Below, one piece after another: positions 33,815 to 45,897 of a stretch of 64,000 nt of DNA. A program made the position numbers and the translations under genes. The stretch covers positions 248,001-312,000 of the forward strand of contig BLZA01000058.1 in assembly GCA_013423385.1 (NCBI GenBank), read 5' to 3'. The stretch comes from Naganishia liquefaciens (Eukaryota; Basidiomycota; Tremellomycetes; Filobasidiales; Filobasidiaceae). A model generated the notes under the pieces. That model ran no database searches, was not told the origin of the DNA, and saw only the letters and a program-made list of their open reading frames with translations. The stretch's first letter is position 1, and the number at the start of each line of letters is the position of its first letter.

Positions 33815-36800
33815 ATGGCCTCCCTGTCTCGTGAGATCGCTACTCTTCGGCAAGCGATTGCAAGTGCAGAAGGATCCGCAAGCAATGATGAAATTCTCGA
33901 AACCATCGACAAGCAATTCACATCATGGGATGATCTCATTGCCGCGGAAAATGGTGATAGCGCAAGAACAAGATTGGAGAATGAAATAGAAAAGTGTCGC
34001 AAAGTGCAAGCCGACAGTGAAGCAGAGGTAAGCTCTACCAAATCACCGCAAAGATGCCATTCATCTGTTTGCAATCGCAGTTGGAACTGGTTGAATCCCG
34101 GATACGCGACATAACAGCCAAAGCCAGAACCCGACTTCAAGGTTTACTTCAGAGTGCACAAAGTCTATCTCTATCGCGATATGAGCTGATCGACACCCTG
34201 GGACGCCTCGAACGGGAGCTTCTAGGAGGAGAGATTGACTCGAAAGACGCAGTTCACGGAGAAACGGAAAGACCAAAAGCCGAACAGGATTGGCTGGGTG
34301 GAGACGACTTGAGTGTACTTCGCAGACTGGAGGCAGTGCACTCGAAGATGGAAGAACTGGCGCGTTCTCTGAAGTGGATCGCAGTACTGGAGCAGGTAGC
34401 TGTGCTTAGGTACGTCTCGAACTGTCCTCGCAATGGCGAGAAACGCCAACTAAAATTTCGATGCCTTCCAGTCAAGAAACACTACAGCCGCTGCTAGATG
34501 CCTCTAGCCAGTATACCTCTCCCCTGACTGTTCTTCCAAAATACAGGAGCCTTTACAAACTCGTCTCTGATATGCAGCGGACATTGCCCAAATCGATGAA
34601 TCTGCTCAAGGTGTCCGAGGAGATAAGACGCCAAACATGGAAAGATCTGAAAGATCGGTTGAGCGTGTACGTTGAATTTTCGGACGCTTATGCTTGTTTT
34701 GGCTGATCACTGCTGTCATAAACAGAAACCTTTCGACTGCCCTTGAGGCTATCGGATGGCCGCGGAAGGTCAATTATCCATCACTCTCCGCTGAGACACG
34801 GAAGAGCTTTGAGCGTGCTTTCCGGGAGCTACTCCAACTCCAGAATGAGTGCATATGTTTCAGCCGGAGCCGGGAATTCGAGAAGCTAAAGACACTTCGG
34901 CTATTCCTTAGGAGCGAGAAGCTATATCGTCAAGATCCGATGCAGTCTCTGGTGGATTCAATTTCCGTTCGCGCTCTTTACCCATTCGTCATCATGGCCA
35001 AGCCCGTGGCGTTACGCTTCCGATTCCACTTCGAGGGCGACCGTGGGACGAACAGACTTGACAAGGTCAGTCCTGGTGACACCTGGAGTAGTCGGACGCC
35101 TGATCAGCGTTCCGTTCCCGATGACAGCCAGAATGGGCATTCAGCCATATCTTGGACTTGATCTTCGAACAACGCAGTTTTGCAGAGGGTTACCTACAGC
35201 CACTGTTAACTAGAAGCGGGTTTGGCCGCGTCAATGCGACGGTGCGCGCCGAACCTACTCCACCGCTCCAGCTTCATTGCTAACCGTCTGATTTCAGTCC
35301 GAAATGATCGCTCAACTTCTGCCATTGCCTCTCGCTCTGCTGCGGCATCGTTTCCCTTATTTGTTGGACCATCCAGCATTGCTTGCCCACACTGTCTATC
35401 AGACGGTCGTCTTCGACGATTCGATTAGGCAGAATGGCTTCGAATACGCCCGGACATGGAAGGCTTTGCACGCCAAACAGCATTCGGATAACGCTTCCAG
35501 CTCGGGGGACGTAGCGGATGGAGAATGGATCGGTTTGACAGAAGAGGTTTTGGGCACCGAGAATTGGTTTGAACGCTGGCTGTCGGGGGAGAAAAAGTGT
35601 GAGTATTTGCCTTCATATGCCCCTGTCGCCTGTCGATATTCAATCAATTTTGGCTGCCTACGCGTTCCGTTAGTCGCCGACGATCAATTCGGCGATATCA
35701 TCTCATCTGACGAAGCATGGACGATCGTGGTTCCGGAGACAATCGAAGAAAGTGGCGGAAGCAACGAGGCTCTCGAGACGGAATTCAGGCCAACAATGGG
35801 TGCCAGAAAGGTCAAAGCGCTAATAGAGCAGGTCGCAGGTGGGCCAATGTTTCCGCTATTCATAGTCCTCGCTCTGAAATAAATGGTGTTCTTGCAAGAT
35901 CGTTACGCTTCGTTACCAACACTCAAGCATCGCTATCCTTTCCTTGCCAGCATACAGACTCCTCTGCTCAAGTCATACTTCAGTCGTATATCAGGATCAC
36001 TAGATGCCTTCGAAACCCTATCTTCCGCGTTCGTGCGGGCGGTCCCTGGCGCTTTGACCGGGCACGGAAACAATGTCAATGATCCTGCAAGAATGACGCG
36101 CGGAGTCAATGGTCTCCAGCGTCTCGCAAAGGCCTGGATAAGTGCCGCGTGGGTTCGCGATGGGATCGTCGCATGGCAAGACGAGATTGTGGGTCTCTGA
36201 AGTCACGGCGCTGCCGTAGATCCTGACAGCCTGCTGACCTGTCCTTCAGCTCTACCTGCAGATCACTGCCGACATAGAATCAGATTCCGAATACTCGAGA
36301 AGGGCGATAGAAGACGATATTTTCGCTTCAAACTCTCCGGAACGCAATGTCTTTGATCGTCGTCTGCAAGAATTCGACTCGCTCACAGCCCGAGCGGAAG
36401 ACCTTATTGTCAAACACATAACGCATGAGGTTGAAAAAGATCTCAAACAACATTTGACTCGGTGAGTCATCTGTCGTGTTCTTCACATTTATACAGTGAT
36501 TGATACATCATCCGCGCGAAGCCGATGGGACACTGCAGAAGCGCCGGAAGAGCTTCGTCTCGATCCGGCTCTTGTAACACCCCTCACAACGTTTTCCGCT
36601 CAAATAGCACACCTCGCGAGAATCCTCCCCTCGTCAAGCACTAGGAAACTTTACCAATCTATCGTCTCACACATCTCGAATCATATCATGCAACGTGCAG
36701 TTTTTGCGGGATGGTCCAAATACACCGAACTAGGGGGACGCGAACTGCTCGGCGAGGTCGAGGCGTGGATCGAGGCTTCTCGACACGGCCTCGAGGGGTC

Positions 36801-37029
36801 AAACGTCATCCGACATCCGGAACTGGCTTGGTCACAGCTGTACGAAGCCGCACGAATCCTTGCGCTACCGCGAGATGTTACACCGGAAAAGACCACTACA
36901 TATTCTCAGGCAATGGCTCTTGTGTTTGGCAGCGAATACGAGCGTCTCCAGGAAAACATGGGTTTGAAAGAGACTTCGCAAGAGCAGGCGCAGGTAATCA
37001 TGAGGAGGAGAGTAGAATGCTGGCGGTAG
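33815..37029 (+). CDS. RINT1/TIP20-family vesicle tether (Dsl1 complex)
   Basis: Ten exons (33815..34027, 34081..34409, 34472..34666, 34726..35065, 35128..35241, 35298..35598, 35674..35838, 35899..36188, 36250..36461, 36522..37029) join in frame to 888 aa. The N-terminal 200 residues form coiled coils (IEKCRKVQADSEAELELVESRI). The body shows the RINT1/TIP20 pattern: LRFRFHFEGDRGTNRLDKPEWAFSHIL, then FGDIISSDEAWTIVV, then DRYASLPTLKHRYPFL. A C-terminal region follows with HISNHIMQRAVFAGWSKYTELGG and RECWR-like VECWR. The family tethers Golgi-derived COPI vesicles to ER SNAREs. The divergence is typical for this rapidly evolving family, so orthology to yeast Tip20 rather than animal RINT1 is not resolved. 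Confidence 0.9.
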
Positions 37030-37745
37030 GATAGACTAGTTGTTTCGGGCAAAGTCAAAGCCATGGACCTAGAGAAGCTCCTAAAGACCACGCTCGCCGA
37101 CTTCTTGACGGAAGATCCGGTGGTAAAATTTTGGGCGTCCCCTCACCTTTTTCTTATCCTATCAACAGCTGCATGGTAGGAGAAAGCATCTATCCACATC
37201 GACCGCGATCAGCAGATGTTGCGTCGACAGCTCATCCGCGACAAGAACGTTGGGAAGGACCACAGACTTGCATCTTCTGCAGTTGTCCCGCCCGCTTATT
37301 TTTTCAATGAACGCGTTCTCTCTCGTCTGCGTGAATTCTGCTTGATCTTCATATGCAGGATTGGATGCTTGTCCGCCGAACGCTTCCTCTTTCATTGTCA
37401 GATCCCAGATTGTACGATATTTTCGCGTGCATTATGCGTGAAGGACCAAAGTTGCATCAAGGCAACGGAAAGCATCGAGGTTTCGATTCGAGTCGCTGGG
37501 CCAAGCCAAATACAGGCGCAACAAGCGCAAGGCGACGCATATCCCCGTTCAGCCTTTTGGCGATCGTCATCAGCAAGGGGTAGTTGTTTGTTTGATCTAC
37601 CAAGTGCCCTGCTCAGCCCTCCCCTATACATTCCCGACATTGCGTATCTGCTTTTTCATACCTCTTGTGCTCAGCGAGCTGCGTTCCTTTGGAGTCCACG
37701 TTTCAGACCACCGTGGCTGTAGCCTCGATCCCGGAATCAACCAAG
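37030..37745. other. Intergenic gap
   Basis: 3' flank of the tether gene and 5' leader of RNA14. The RNA14 frame extends open about 80 bases upstream of the chosen ATG but without another ATG. Nothing else is recognised. Confidence 0.55.
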
Positions 37746-40700
37746 ATGGCAGAGAATACAGATCCCTCTCCCGCAATGCCTTCTGGTGAAGCGACGACAA
37801 CGACACATGTGGCCACCCTGTCTGCTGCGCCCGCCGCATCCGGTGACCATATTGCGACAGAAGGCGCTCAAGAAGCTATTCAACAGTTAGGCACGCTGAC
37901 AGATATCGAGTCTGGATTAGCCGAGGCTGCGCAGGAAGTCATTGCGGATACTGTCGACGAGAATCAACATAAGCATATGCAGCATGCTCAAGAGCTAGAA
38001 GCAGAGATGGAGAATCAGGTCGAAAACGTAGCCCCGCCTCAAAATGGACCGACGCCAATATTTCCTGATTCTGAAGCACCTTCCGTTGCGCAAGATGTAA
38101 ACGACGAAGCTCGTGGTTATGCGTCAAGCGAAGACGCGGAAGGCGAGATTGATTTGGATCTTGGCGGTATGGACGATGATGAGTATGACCCAAATGCGTA
38201 CGGTCAGAACGCAAAACACGATGTCGCTGTTCCCTCGAAACACGATGAGGATGCATACAACGAGTCAGTGCCTCAGGACGAAGCGATGCCTCTGTCCACG
38301 GGTGACGAACAGGTAGTGACCGAAACGACACCTGTTGTCAGTGAAACTCTGGCCAATCAATCGACGCCCGTAGTGTTTGACGTTCCGGCTGAAAGTACGC
38401 CCGAAGAAGAAGAGTCAAAACCTGTGTCTATTCGCCGGCGTCCAGGCCATCAGCGCCAATCTCCCTCATATACCATGGAGCCTCCTGCCACGAGCAACGT
38501 TAGCTCTATACCGGCACCTCCCTCTTTCCTACCAGCTCGTCCCGTTACGGCGGAACCGCCGGCGCCTATTCGCCAGCCGATTAACCAGATCGACCTGTCA
38601 ACAATTATATTGCCAGAAGGTCTTACTATCGAGAGCCCTTCGGTCGAGCGGCATCCTTCGTGGGTGAGAGCTTGGAAAAGAGGTGAGCGTTCCTAACACC
38701 TGCCGTATTTGTATACTCATGAATGATGCGTTCATAGCCGAGGGTTTCCCACAAACCCAAGCAGAAGCCTTGCTCGAACTTTTCAAACTCGCTCGTGATG
38801 AAGGACACGTCGAGGATGCCAGGGCTTGGTTCAACGAGTTATCGCAAGAAAATCCAACAGTGGTAAGTCTGTTTGTCGCTCGCCGCGGAACAATCTGATC
38901 CCTTGTCGCTTGCAGACCAGTGCCATGTTGTCTCTGATTAATCTAGAACTGGCCCACAATAATTTCGCCCAAGTGGTGACCTTATATGAAAAAGCTTTGC
39001 GGGGACTCGGGGGAGCAGTTGGAGCTGCACCGGGTGTTGAGATTTGGCGTATGTGCATCCGGAACACGCTTTCGGTTTACTGACGTGTACCTCTGAAGGA
39101 TCGTATCTACACTACATTCGCCGACAAAACCCAATTCCACCGGCAGGTGCGCCGAATGCAGCAAACGCAGATGGTATCCGGGAAACAGTGAAGCGCGCCT
39201 ACGAGCTGGCTTTGAACGAGACGGGTAACGATATTGATAGTGGCGTAATCTGGAAGGAGTATATCGCTTTCCTTGGCGAGAAGGAGGTGACTATGAAAGC
39301 AATCCAGCTTTGCTTGTATGCTGATCGGACATTGTTCAGGCTTCAAACGCGTGGGAAATCCAGCAGCAGCAAGACACAATTCGAAAAGTCTACCATCGCG
39401 CGGTCATTATACCTCTGCACGAGGTCGAACAGCTTTGGAGAGAGTATGATCAATTCGAAAACAAGATCAACAAGATGACGGTAAGGTGCCCTGCTACGCT
39501 GCGCGTTCAGCCCGCTGAACTTGTGCAAATCCTGTTTCATTTCCCTTTATCGCTCGTCGGTATGGCTATTGGGGTCTGGCTGAACAATTCTCTATCTGTT
39601 TGTATGCGGTGGTACATGACCTGCATTTTATGGGGCTCTTGCTTTGATTATCCGCTGCTTTTGTCGCTCGTCAATTTGGACTTGATATTCTGCTTGCATA
39701 TGTTCGGTCCTGCATGACTTGCCTCGTCGACTGGAATTTGATCAATCAGGCCAAAAAATTCTTGCAGGAGCGATCTCCTCTTTATATGACTGCCCGATCA
39801 GTTCTTCAAGATCTCAGGAAACACCTGGAGCCCTTGAAGCCTATTGAAATACCACCACGGCCACTTCGCAACGATCAGGATCGTGCACTGGTTGTGAATT
39901 GGAGGAAATATTTAAAATGGGAAGAAAGCAATCCCCTCGACATCGAGGATGCGCCTGCCCTCCAGTCGAGAATCGGCTATGCATATCGCAAATGCCTTAC
40001 TCAGTTACGATTCTTCCCTGAGATGTGGTACGTCTCTTATTCTGAGAGGGAGTCCAGGCACAATCTGATAGTAGCGTGACCATAGGTATGCCGCTGCAAA
40101 CTTTTACCAGACGCATGACAAGATGGACGACATGCTGGCATACATCAAGACTGGTTTGGATGCGAACCCTTCCAGGTCAGCCTTGGTCCATTGTGCAAAC
40201 TCAAATTCTCAACTGACATCGTTAGTAGTTTCCTCCTCACGTTCGCTTTCGCCGAGCAGCATGAAAGCCGCAGAGATATTCCGGCTTGTAAAGGAGCTTT
40301 CGACCGTCTTATCGCCCATCAAGGCAAGCAAATCGATAAGCTCAAGCAGTCCATCGAATCAGAGGCGGAAGAGGCGCGAGGTCCACCAATGACTGACGCG
40401 GATGAGAAGCGCATGAAGGACGAAGAGGACATTGAAATCGATGGCGAGCCGACAGATCTTCGCAAGCGATTTTTGGAACGGGAAGCTCGCGGCAAAGCCG
40501 TCATTCTAAGAAGGCAGCCGGAGCTCAATGAGCTTTTGACCTCGGTAGGAGTGGTTTGGAACATGTACATCCGCTGCATGCGCCGTTCAGAGGTTGGTTT
40601 TCTGGGAGCCTTTTCATTCATGTCATACTGAGCATCGATGCAGGGTCTGAAAGCAGCCCGAACGACATTCGCAATGGCTAGGAAGTCGGCCTACATTTCG

Positions 40701-41877
40701 TGGCATGTGTTTGAAGCCTCTGGTACGTTTTACAGCAGGCGGACTCGTCGTTGGACTGACACTCCAATCCAGCGTTGATGGAATACCATTGCAACAAAGA
40801 CTCATCCGTGGCCATCAAGATCTTTGAACTGGGCCTCAAGGCTTTCCCAGACGAAGTCGCTTTCGCCCTCAAGTTCCTGCAATTCCTCATTCAATTGAAT
40901 GATGAAAGCAGTAAGTCCTAAATCTCCACGCCCTTTCGTCTCGCTCACCCGCAGGTTCAGACGCGCGCGCTCTCTTCGAGAGATTGGTCACGAAGTTCAC
41001 GGGTAACGAAGCGAGGCCTATTTGGGACGCTTGGTCAAGATACGAATACATGTACAGCGATCTCGCAGCGTCACAGAAAATGGAGAAGAGACTCCTCGAG
41101 GCGTATCCGGCAGGTAAGCGTACATGAAGTATCCCGTCTCACAGTAGCTGACATGCCTCTCACGGCAGATGCACCGCTCAAACGATTTGCAGCAAGATTC
41201 ACCTACAACGGCGTTGACGAGATCGCCAAAAGAGATCTCGGTTTTGGGACGTCTCTTGTTGCGCAACCTCCACCATTGCCGAGACTCGAGTCTCAAATTG
41301 TGGCAATCAAACGCACACACCCCGAGTCTCCCCGACAATCACCGAGGATATCAGATGCTCGGTTCAGAAACGGTAGGGATGACCGAGCGGGACCCATGGG
41401 TGGCGGTCGAATGGAGGAGCCAAGAGCGAAACGAGCCAAGCAATCGTCCCCCCCGCGCCGCGAAGCTGCTCGTAATAACCGCAGAGAAATGTCGCCGCCG
41501 ATGAGGGAACAGCGACCGCCGTTGCCGCTAGCACCTGCGGGACCAGAGATGGATCGGTCAGGACTGCCCAAGGCAGTAGTCTGGTTCCTCGGTAACCTGC
41601 CTAGACCTGACTTGTTCGATGGTACGTGGAGAGCCTGTTCTCGTGCTTCAATGGCTGACGGGGGATTCATGATTATAGGCCCGCGGTTCCAAGCAGACGA
41701 CATCATGAACGTGCTCAGCACAGTCTCATTACCATTACACAACACACCACCGCATAACGTGCCGGCGTATGGTCCTCGAAGCAACTCTGGTATGCGCTCA
41801 CATAAATTCGTTGAAGATGTCCCGACTCATATATGATTTTCACAGGTCGGGGCCCAGGAAACCGGCGTCGCCGCTGA
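37746..41877 (+). CDS. RNA14: mRNA 3'-end processing protein RNA14 (CstF-77)
   Basis: RNA14/CstF-77 is the HAT-repeat scaffold of cleavage factor IA, required for cleavage and polyadenylation. Fourteen exons give 1074 aa: 37746..38682, 38738..38862, 38916..39048, 39099..39286, 39340..39480, 39750..40027, 40086..40175, 40226..40592, 40644..40722, 40773..40910, 40961..41113, 41169..41621, 41679..41789 and 41846..41877. A disordered acidic N-terminus of about 300 residues precedes HAT repeats: [97 protein letters not shown] and IWDAWSRYE. The C-terminus is Pro/Arg-rich and carries the monkeytail-like end. One intron, 39481..39749, is 269 nt, about five times the usual length here. Confidence 0.95.
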
Positions 41878-42105
41878 GCTGCATGTGCCTCTCAGTGCTC
41901 GACTATCCTTATAAGCACCAGTGTCTCATCGAGACGAGGCACGAGGTTTCAAAACTCCAAGACTGCTGTCGTGGTGTCTTGAGAGGCAACCTTGACGAAC
42001 TGATGAAGACAGTCCACGCGAAAAGTAAAATGTCGTTGTACTTTGTTTGTACATCAGGCCCTCTCTACATATACAACACGCGAACAGCTATGTCTCCTTC
42101 CATGG

Positions 42106-42938
42106 TCATTCCATATCTTCGTCATCCGAGATACCCAACTGCTGACGCACTTGCCGTCTCACAAGTCGTTCGTACCCCTCATGATCATCGCGGAACATCT
42201 TGCAGCACTGCCGAAACAAATGAGATCAGCTACCGCATCATCTGCTCAAACTCTTGTATACACACTTCGATATTGGCACCGCTTTCGATGTTTGGCTCGG
42301 CGAGCATACTGAGGACGCTCATGAGGACACTTCGCACGCCCTGTACAGGCGACCATCGTTCTGACGCAGACTCGTATTGCAGTGGATCGTCGCCGGGCGT
42401 GTGGAGGATGGATATGCAGACTTCTCCAGATGGATAGACTGCGGCGGCGCTTGTTAAAAATCGCCGGCTGGAATCTAAACGGTGACGTACTATTTGGGTG
42501 GAACAGAGGCGGATCGAATGTCATCTTGAAAGGGTTGAGTGGATAGTCTTGTGGCTGGGAAACGGATTGATCATCAGCGTGGACTCCGGTTTCGAGAGGC
42601 TACGGTGGAGCATACAAAGGTCAACTTGGCTGCAAAGACGCCTCCTTCCTGTAGTTCAAGCGAGGCGGAAGGTGAGCGATAGACTGAGCGGATATAAAGT
42701 CGACTCACAAAAGGCGTTCCTTCCGGTCCCGTAATCAGGGCTTCCCACTCAAAGAAATCGTCCTCTCGTATCGGTCCCGCAGTGAAAGAAGGGTCCTCGT
42801 CGTTCGTCAAGTCCTTGTACTCTTTCATTAGCCTATAGAGACGTAGCATTAGCGGTTTGAAGATTGGGGATGTTGAGCGGGAACTCACCGGCGCACGGCC
42901 GTTGAAGACTGAGCTCTCGAATTTCCGTTAGCGAACAT
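42106..42938 (-). CDS. UBC7: Ubiquitin-conjugating enzyme E2 (UBC7/UBE2G type)
   Basis: UBC7 is the E2 of ER-associated degradation, recruited to the ER by Cue1 and working with RING ligases such as Hrd1. Six exons (42938..42889, 42832..42709, 42648..42616, 42554..42491, 42438..42266, 42207..42106) give 181 aa. The order is [70 protein letters not shown] with catalytic Cys near residue 98, and [21 protein letters not shown]. The last is the acidic loop insertion diagnostic of UBC7/UBE2G and CDC34. [15 protein letters not shown] follows, then an acidic end (DDEDME). PFK replaces the more usual PPK before MTF. The gene is convergent with RNA14, 228 bp apart. Confidence 0.95.
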
Positions 42939-44196
42939 CGTATTAACGAGGGGGTATGCTCTCTGTCGCCGCTCCGAATTCCTATGACTTCTATGTGAGT
43001 TTCCACAAGAATCTCATAGCACCAGAGGACATGCGTCACATTCAAGTCAAGCGTCAAACACATCATACGGACCGACGACCTCCACCTCGACCAGTGATCG
43101 GCAGCTCCTGAATGAAGCTTGGTCTGCGGACTGCTAATACAATCAGCCATCGTATCCCCATCTCCTCGGTGTCTCTCTTCATTGGCCTCCAAGCACGGAT
43201 GATCGCTCTGACGCTGGTCGACTAGTACAACAGCTGTTTGGACTACCGCCTCGGGTCAATCTTGGTCAATTAATCCGCTAGAAACAGCTCTCAGGAATCC
43301 ACGCGGGCCCTTCTGGCGACCTGCTGACGACAAATGCGGATCTTGACGGGATAGGGCAAGATTGCCTTAAAACAGAATGGAAACGCCTCGATGACAACGC
43401 CCCGATCACTGCATGAAAGCCGTCCCCGGGGGAATCTCTCGCAAAAAGGAAACCTTTTCGTCAAATCTCAACATCGAGGAAAGCTAGTATTGCACGACCG
43501 TAATCATACGATGTCCAAGGCAGTCGACAGCTCTGCAACCCTGAGCTGTCCTTCCTATCAGTATACTCGTCTGTTGGCTTCACAACATAGCCTTTGAATG
43601 ACCGGCGAGATTCCCGAGCCGCTCAGAATGACGTACGCAATTCGACCTGGCTGCCGGGCGAGCCTCACCAAGCCCTCGAGCGCGTGCGCAATATAGCTTT
43701 CACAATCTCGACTAGCAACGAAACCAGCGTCAGAAGATTTTTGGTTGATAAATGGATCTGGGAGGGGCACTCTGTCGCGTTGCGGTCTCTCGTGGATCCC
43801 TGTCGAAGTCGTCAACATCTCAAAAGACCGTGGACCATTTTTGTACGTTTCTGATCATGATGGTGTGGCGATCGATGAGACCCTCTTCCGGTGCGCCCTG
43901 AGACTGCGAGGCATTTCTTGCACCTGCCCGGTCTGACCGTCACCTCAATTATGCCTACACGTCGTCTCGTATCAAGCCCTATAAACCGCAATCTAAGAAT
44001 ACATTACAATAAGGTTCTCGATAGACGTTCCCCTCATCAAGCCGATACGAGCCTGACTGATGTGTATTGCTGCACTACCTGAACGCTCTCAAGGTTCAAT
44101 ATCCGCACCCCCTACACAATGGCAATGACAAAGTAATCAGATCAGCGTCCTTGCTCCGGAGGGCGATTCGCTGGCAGACTCTCGGTTGTGGTCCTA
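42939..44196. other. 1.26 kb gap, one unassigned minus-strand ORF
   Basis: A minus-strand ORF at 43558..43818 (86 codons, containing LVRLARQPGRIAYVILSGSG) is the longest. It overlaps a plus-strand ORF of the same length in the same place, so neither can be called. No family or splice partner is recognised. The rest is the UBC7 upstream region and the 3' flank of the gene at 44197. Confidence 0.4.
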
Positions 44197-44892
44197 TCAG
44201 CACGTCTTTTCCCCGACAGCTTCTCGCACTCGTTGAAGCCATGCCGTTAGTGCTTCAGACCGATTTTGAGCTGTGGATTTTGCAATGCCTTCCAAGGCAT
44301 TCAAATGTTCGCGGATTTTCTTGGGCGAAACACTCTCATATCCTCTCGGCGTTCTTCTCTTACCAGTTGGTTTGAGCTTGTACTTCTGTACGAGCTTGTG
44401 CAAAATCTCTTTGGCTTCTATCACGTCCTCTTGGGGGAACATGGGCACTGGATCCCCGTTGACTGCGGTACACGACTTCGTCTGGACTCGAAGCCAGTCG
44501 CAGGTTGCGGTGAGAGCGGCTTCGAACTGGGTGTAATTCCACTTTGCTCCGGAGGTCTCCCCCGGCCGCGTACTGCTATCTGACGGAGCCTTAGATACGG
44601 TGACTGCTGCCTCAATCGCATTGGCACGCTCGGAGTATCCGCTATCGGCGGTGCTGGTAGGATCTACGGGGTGAAACTCAGGTGTGTTCAAGATATCTTG
44701 CAGATACTCTTGAAATTGATCTAAGGTCCATTCATCGTCGGACTCTTGAGTCTGTGGCGGGACTGATCCCTCTGGATAGCCTGGTTGAGTTGACTGGGGA
44801 TAGCAAAAGTCGACAGAACCGTCGCGATTTGAATTGTGGTGCTCCGATGCATTTGACGGAAAAGTAGGAGGAACCTGTGACTGATCGGACAT
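44197..44892 (-). CDS. Single-exon acidic hypothetical protein
   Basis: An intronless frame of 231 codons starts at ATG 44892. The first 110 residues are Ser/Pro/Glu-rich and probably disordered, with a predicted short helix WTLDQFQEYLQDILN. From about residue 115 the sequence looks folded and helical (KWNYTQFEAALTATCDWL, EDVIEAKEILHKLVQKYKL, SPKKIREHLNALEGIA, SEALTAWLQRVREAVG). No family is recognised. The lack of introns is unusual in this window, but a 231-codon frame with continuous amphipathic helices is unlikely by chance. Confidence 0.65.
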   Translation of the reverse strand: MSDQSQVPPTFPSNASEHHNSNRDGSVDFCYPQSTQPGYPEGSVPPQTQESDDEWTLDQFQEYLQDILNTPEFHPVDPTSTADSGYSERANAIEAAVTVSKAPSDSSTRPGETSGAKWNYTQFEAALTATCDWLRVQTKSCTAVNGDPVPMFPQEDVIEAKEILHKLVQKYKLKPTGKRRTPRGYESVSPKKIREHLNALEGIAKSTAQNRSEALTAWLQRVREAVGEKTC

Positions 44893-45897
44893 ATTCGTAG
44901 TAGCTGACGGTGCGTAGAGTCAAAGTGGTGCCGAGAAGATAAAAGCAAGTACTTCAGATGTCGTGCGTTGCAGAAGCCACTTGAGGGATGAAGGCGAGAA
45001 ACGAACAAGTCACAACGAGCGGGCAGTAACCATGGATCGAGCGTCCGAATGTCGCACTTTTATATAGACCATAGAATCAGAATATGTCGCGTTGCTTCCA
45101 ATGGTTTAGCCGAATCGTGCATGGGATAAAGGAACACACGCGCATATGCTGGAAGGCTCTCTCGCATTAACGTGCTCTCTCCTAGAATCTGAATGCTCCG
45201 TCCGAAGACACAGGTTGTTTACTGGAAGTCCGGGAGACGACTGATTTCTGGTATTGCAGCGGACCGCCAGCCCTTTCATTTTCACGTAATTAATGCAATT
45301 AGAAGCATAAATCACTCTTCAAAGTGCCGTAGCCTGTCCCGAATCCACGGCGATCACCAGATGCTGCCCTCCTTTCACAGGCGCAAAAGGCAGTGCGTAT
45401 CAGTCAAGGACTTCGAGACTGGGAGGCTGTGCATGTTGTCTCAAATCAAAGGAATTACAGGCTACCAGGAAGCTTGATGAGCCTTGTCCGTTGCCGCTCG
45501 ATTGCAGCTCGATCGCCAACATCTGAAACGCGGATGGAACCATCCCCTATAATTCTTTCCAGCACACTTCCGCGTGTGCCCCAAATCGCGCTTTTTTCTA
45601 GCGCGTCTTGAGCTGGAAGGCCAGAGTCTGGCAGGCAGCAGGCTCTACGCTGCTCTGCGCCGGTCCAGTGACACCGTTCCGCTGGCCGGCAATGTCGTCC
45701 TCGATCAGAAGGCTGTCGAACGGCGTCATTCGACGCGCATGTTGAGGACGCTCCCTGCGAAGTTCAACGTCACTAAAAAGGATCTGTTCCAGGTAAGGTC
45801 ATCGCAGCGTGAGTCTTGCACACACGGGTGGAATCATTGGAGGATCGCGTGACGCTGACACCATTCCTGCCTCGTCCTGCAGCCGACTCTTGCAAAA
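44893..45897. promoter_or_regulatory. Upstream region and 5' leader of the eS7 gene
   Basis: This contains the divergent promoters of the acidic protein gene and eS7. The last 100 bases include a probable 5'-UTR intron at 45793..45882 (GTAAGG...CTGCAG with a GCTGACAC branch site), ending 15 bp before the eS7 ATG. An in-frame ATG at 45739 lies in the preceding exon. Otherwise nothing specific is recognised. Confidence 0.55.

Noticed and set aside
39481-39717. 80-codon hydrophobic ORF in the RNA14 long intron
   Set aside because: Its composition follows from T-rich intron sequence, and the RNA14 protein needs the intron removed.
43558-43854. Overlapping ORFs of 86 codons on both strands
   Set aside because: Equal length on opposite strands, with no motif or splice partner, so neither can be called a gene.
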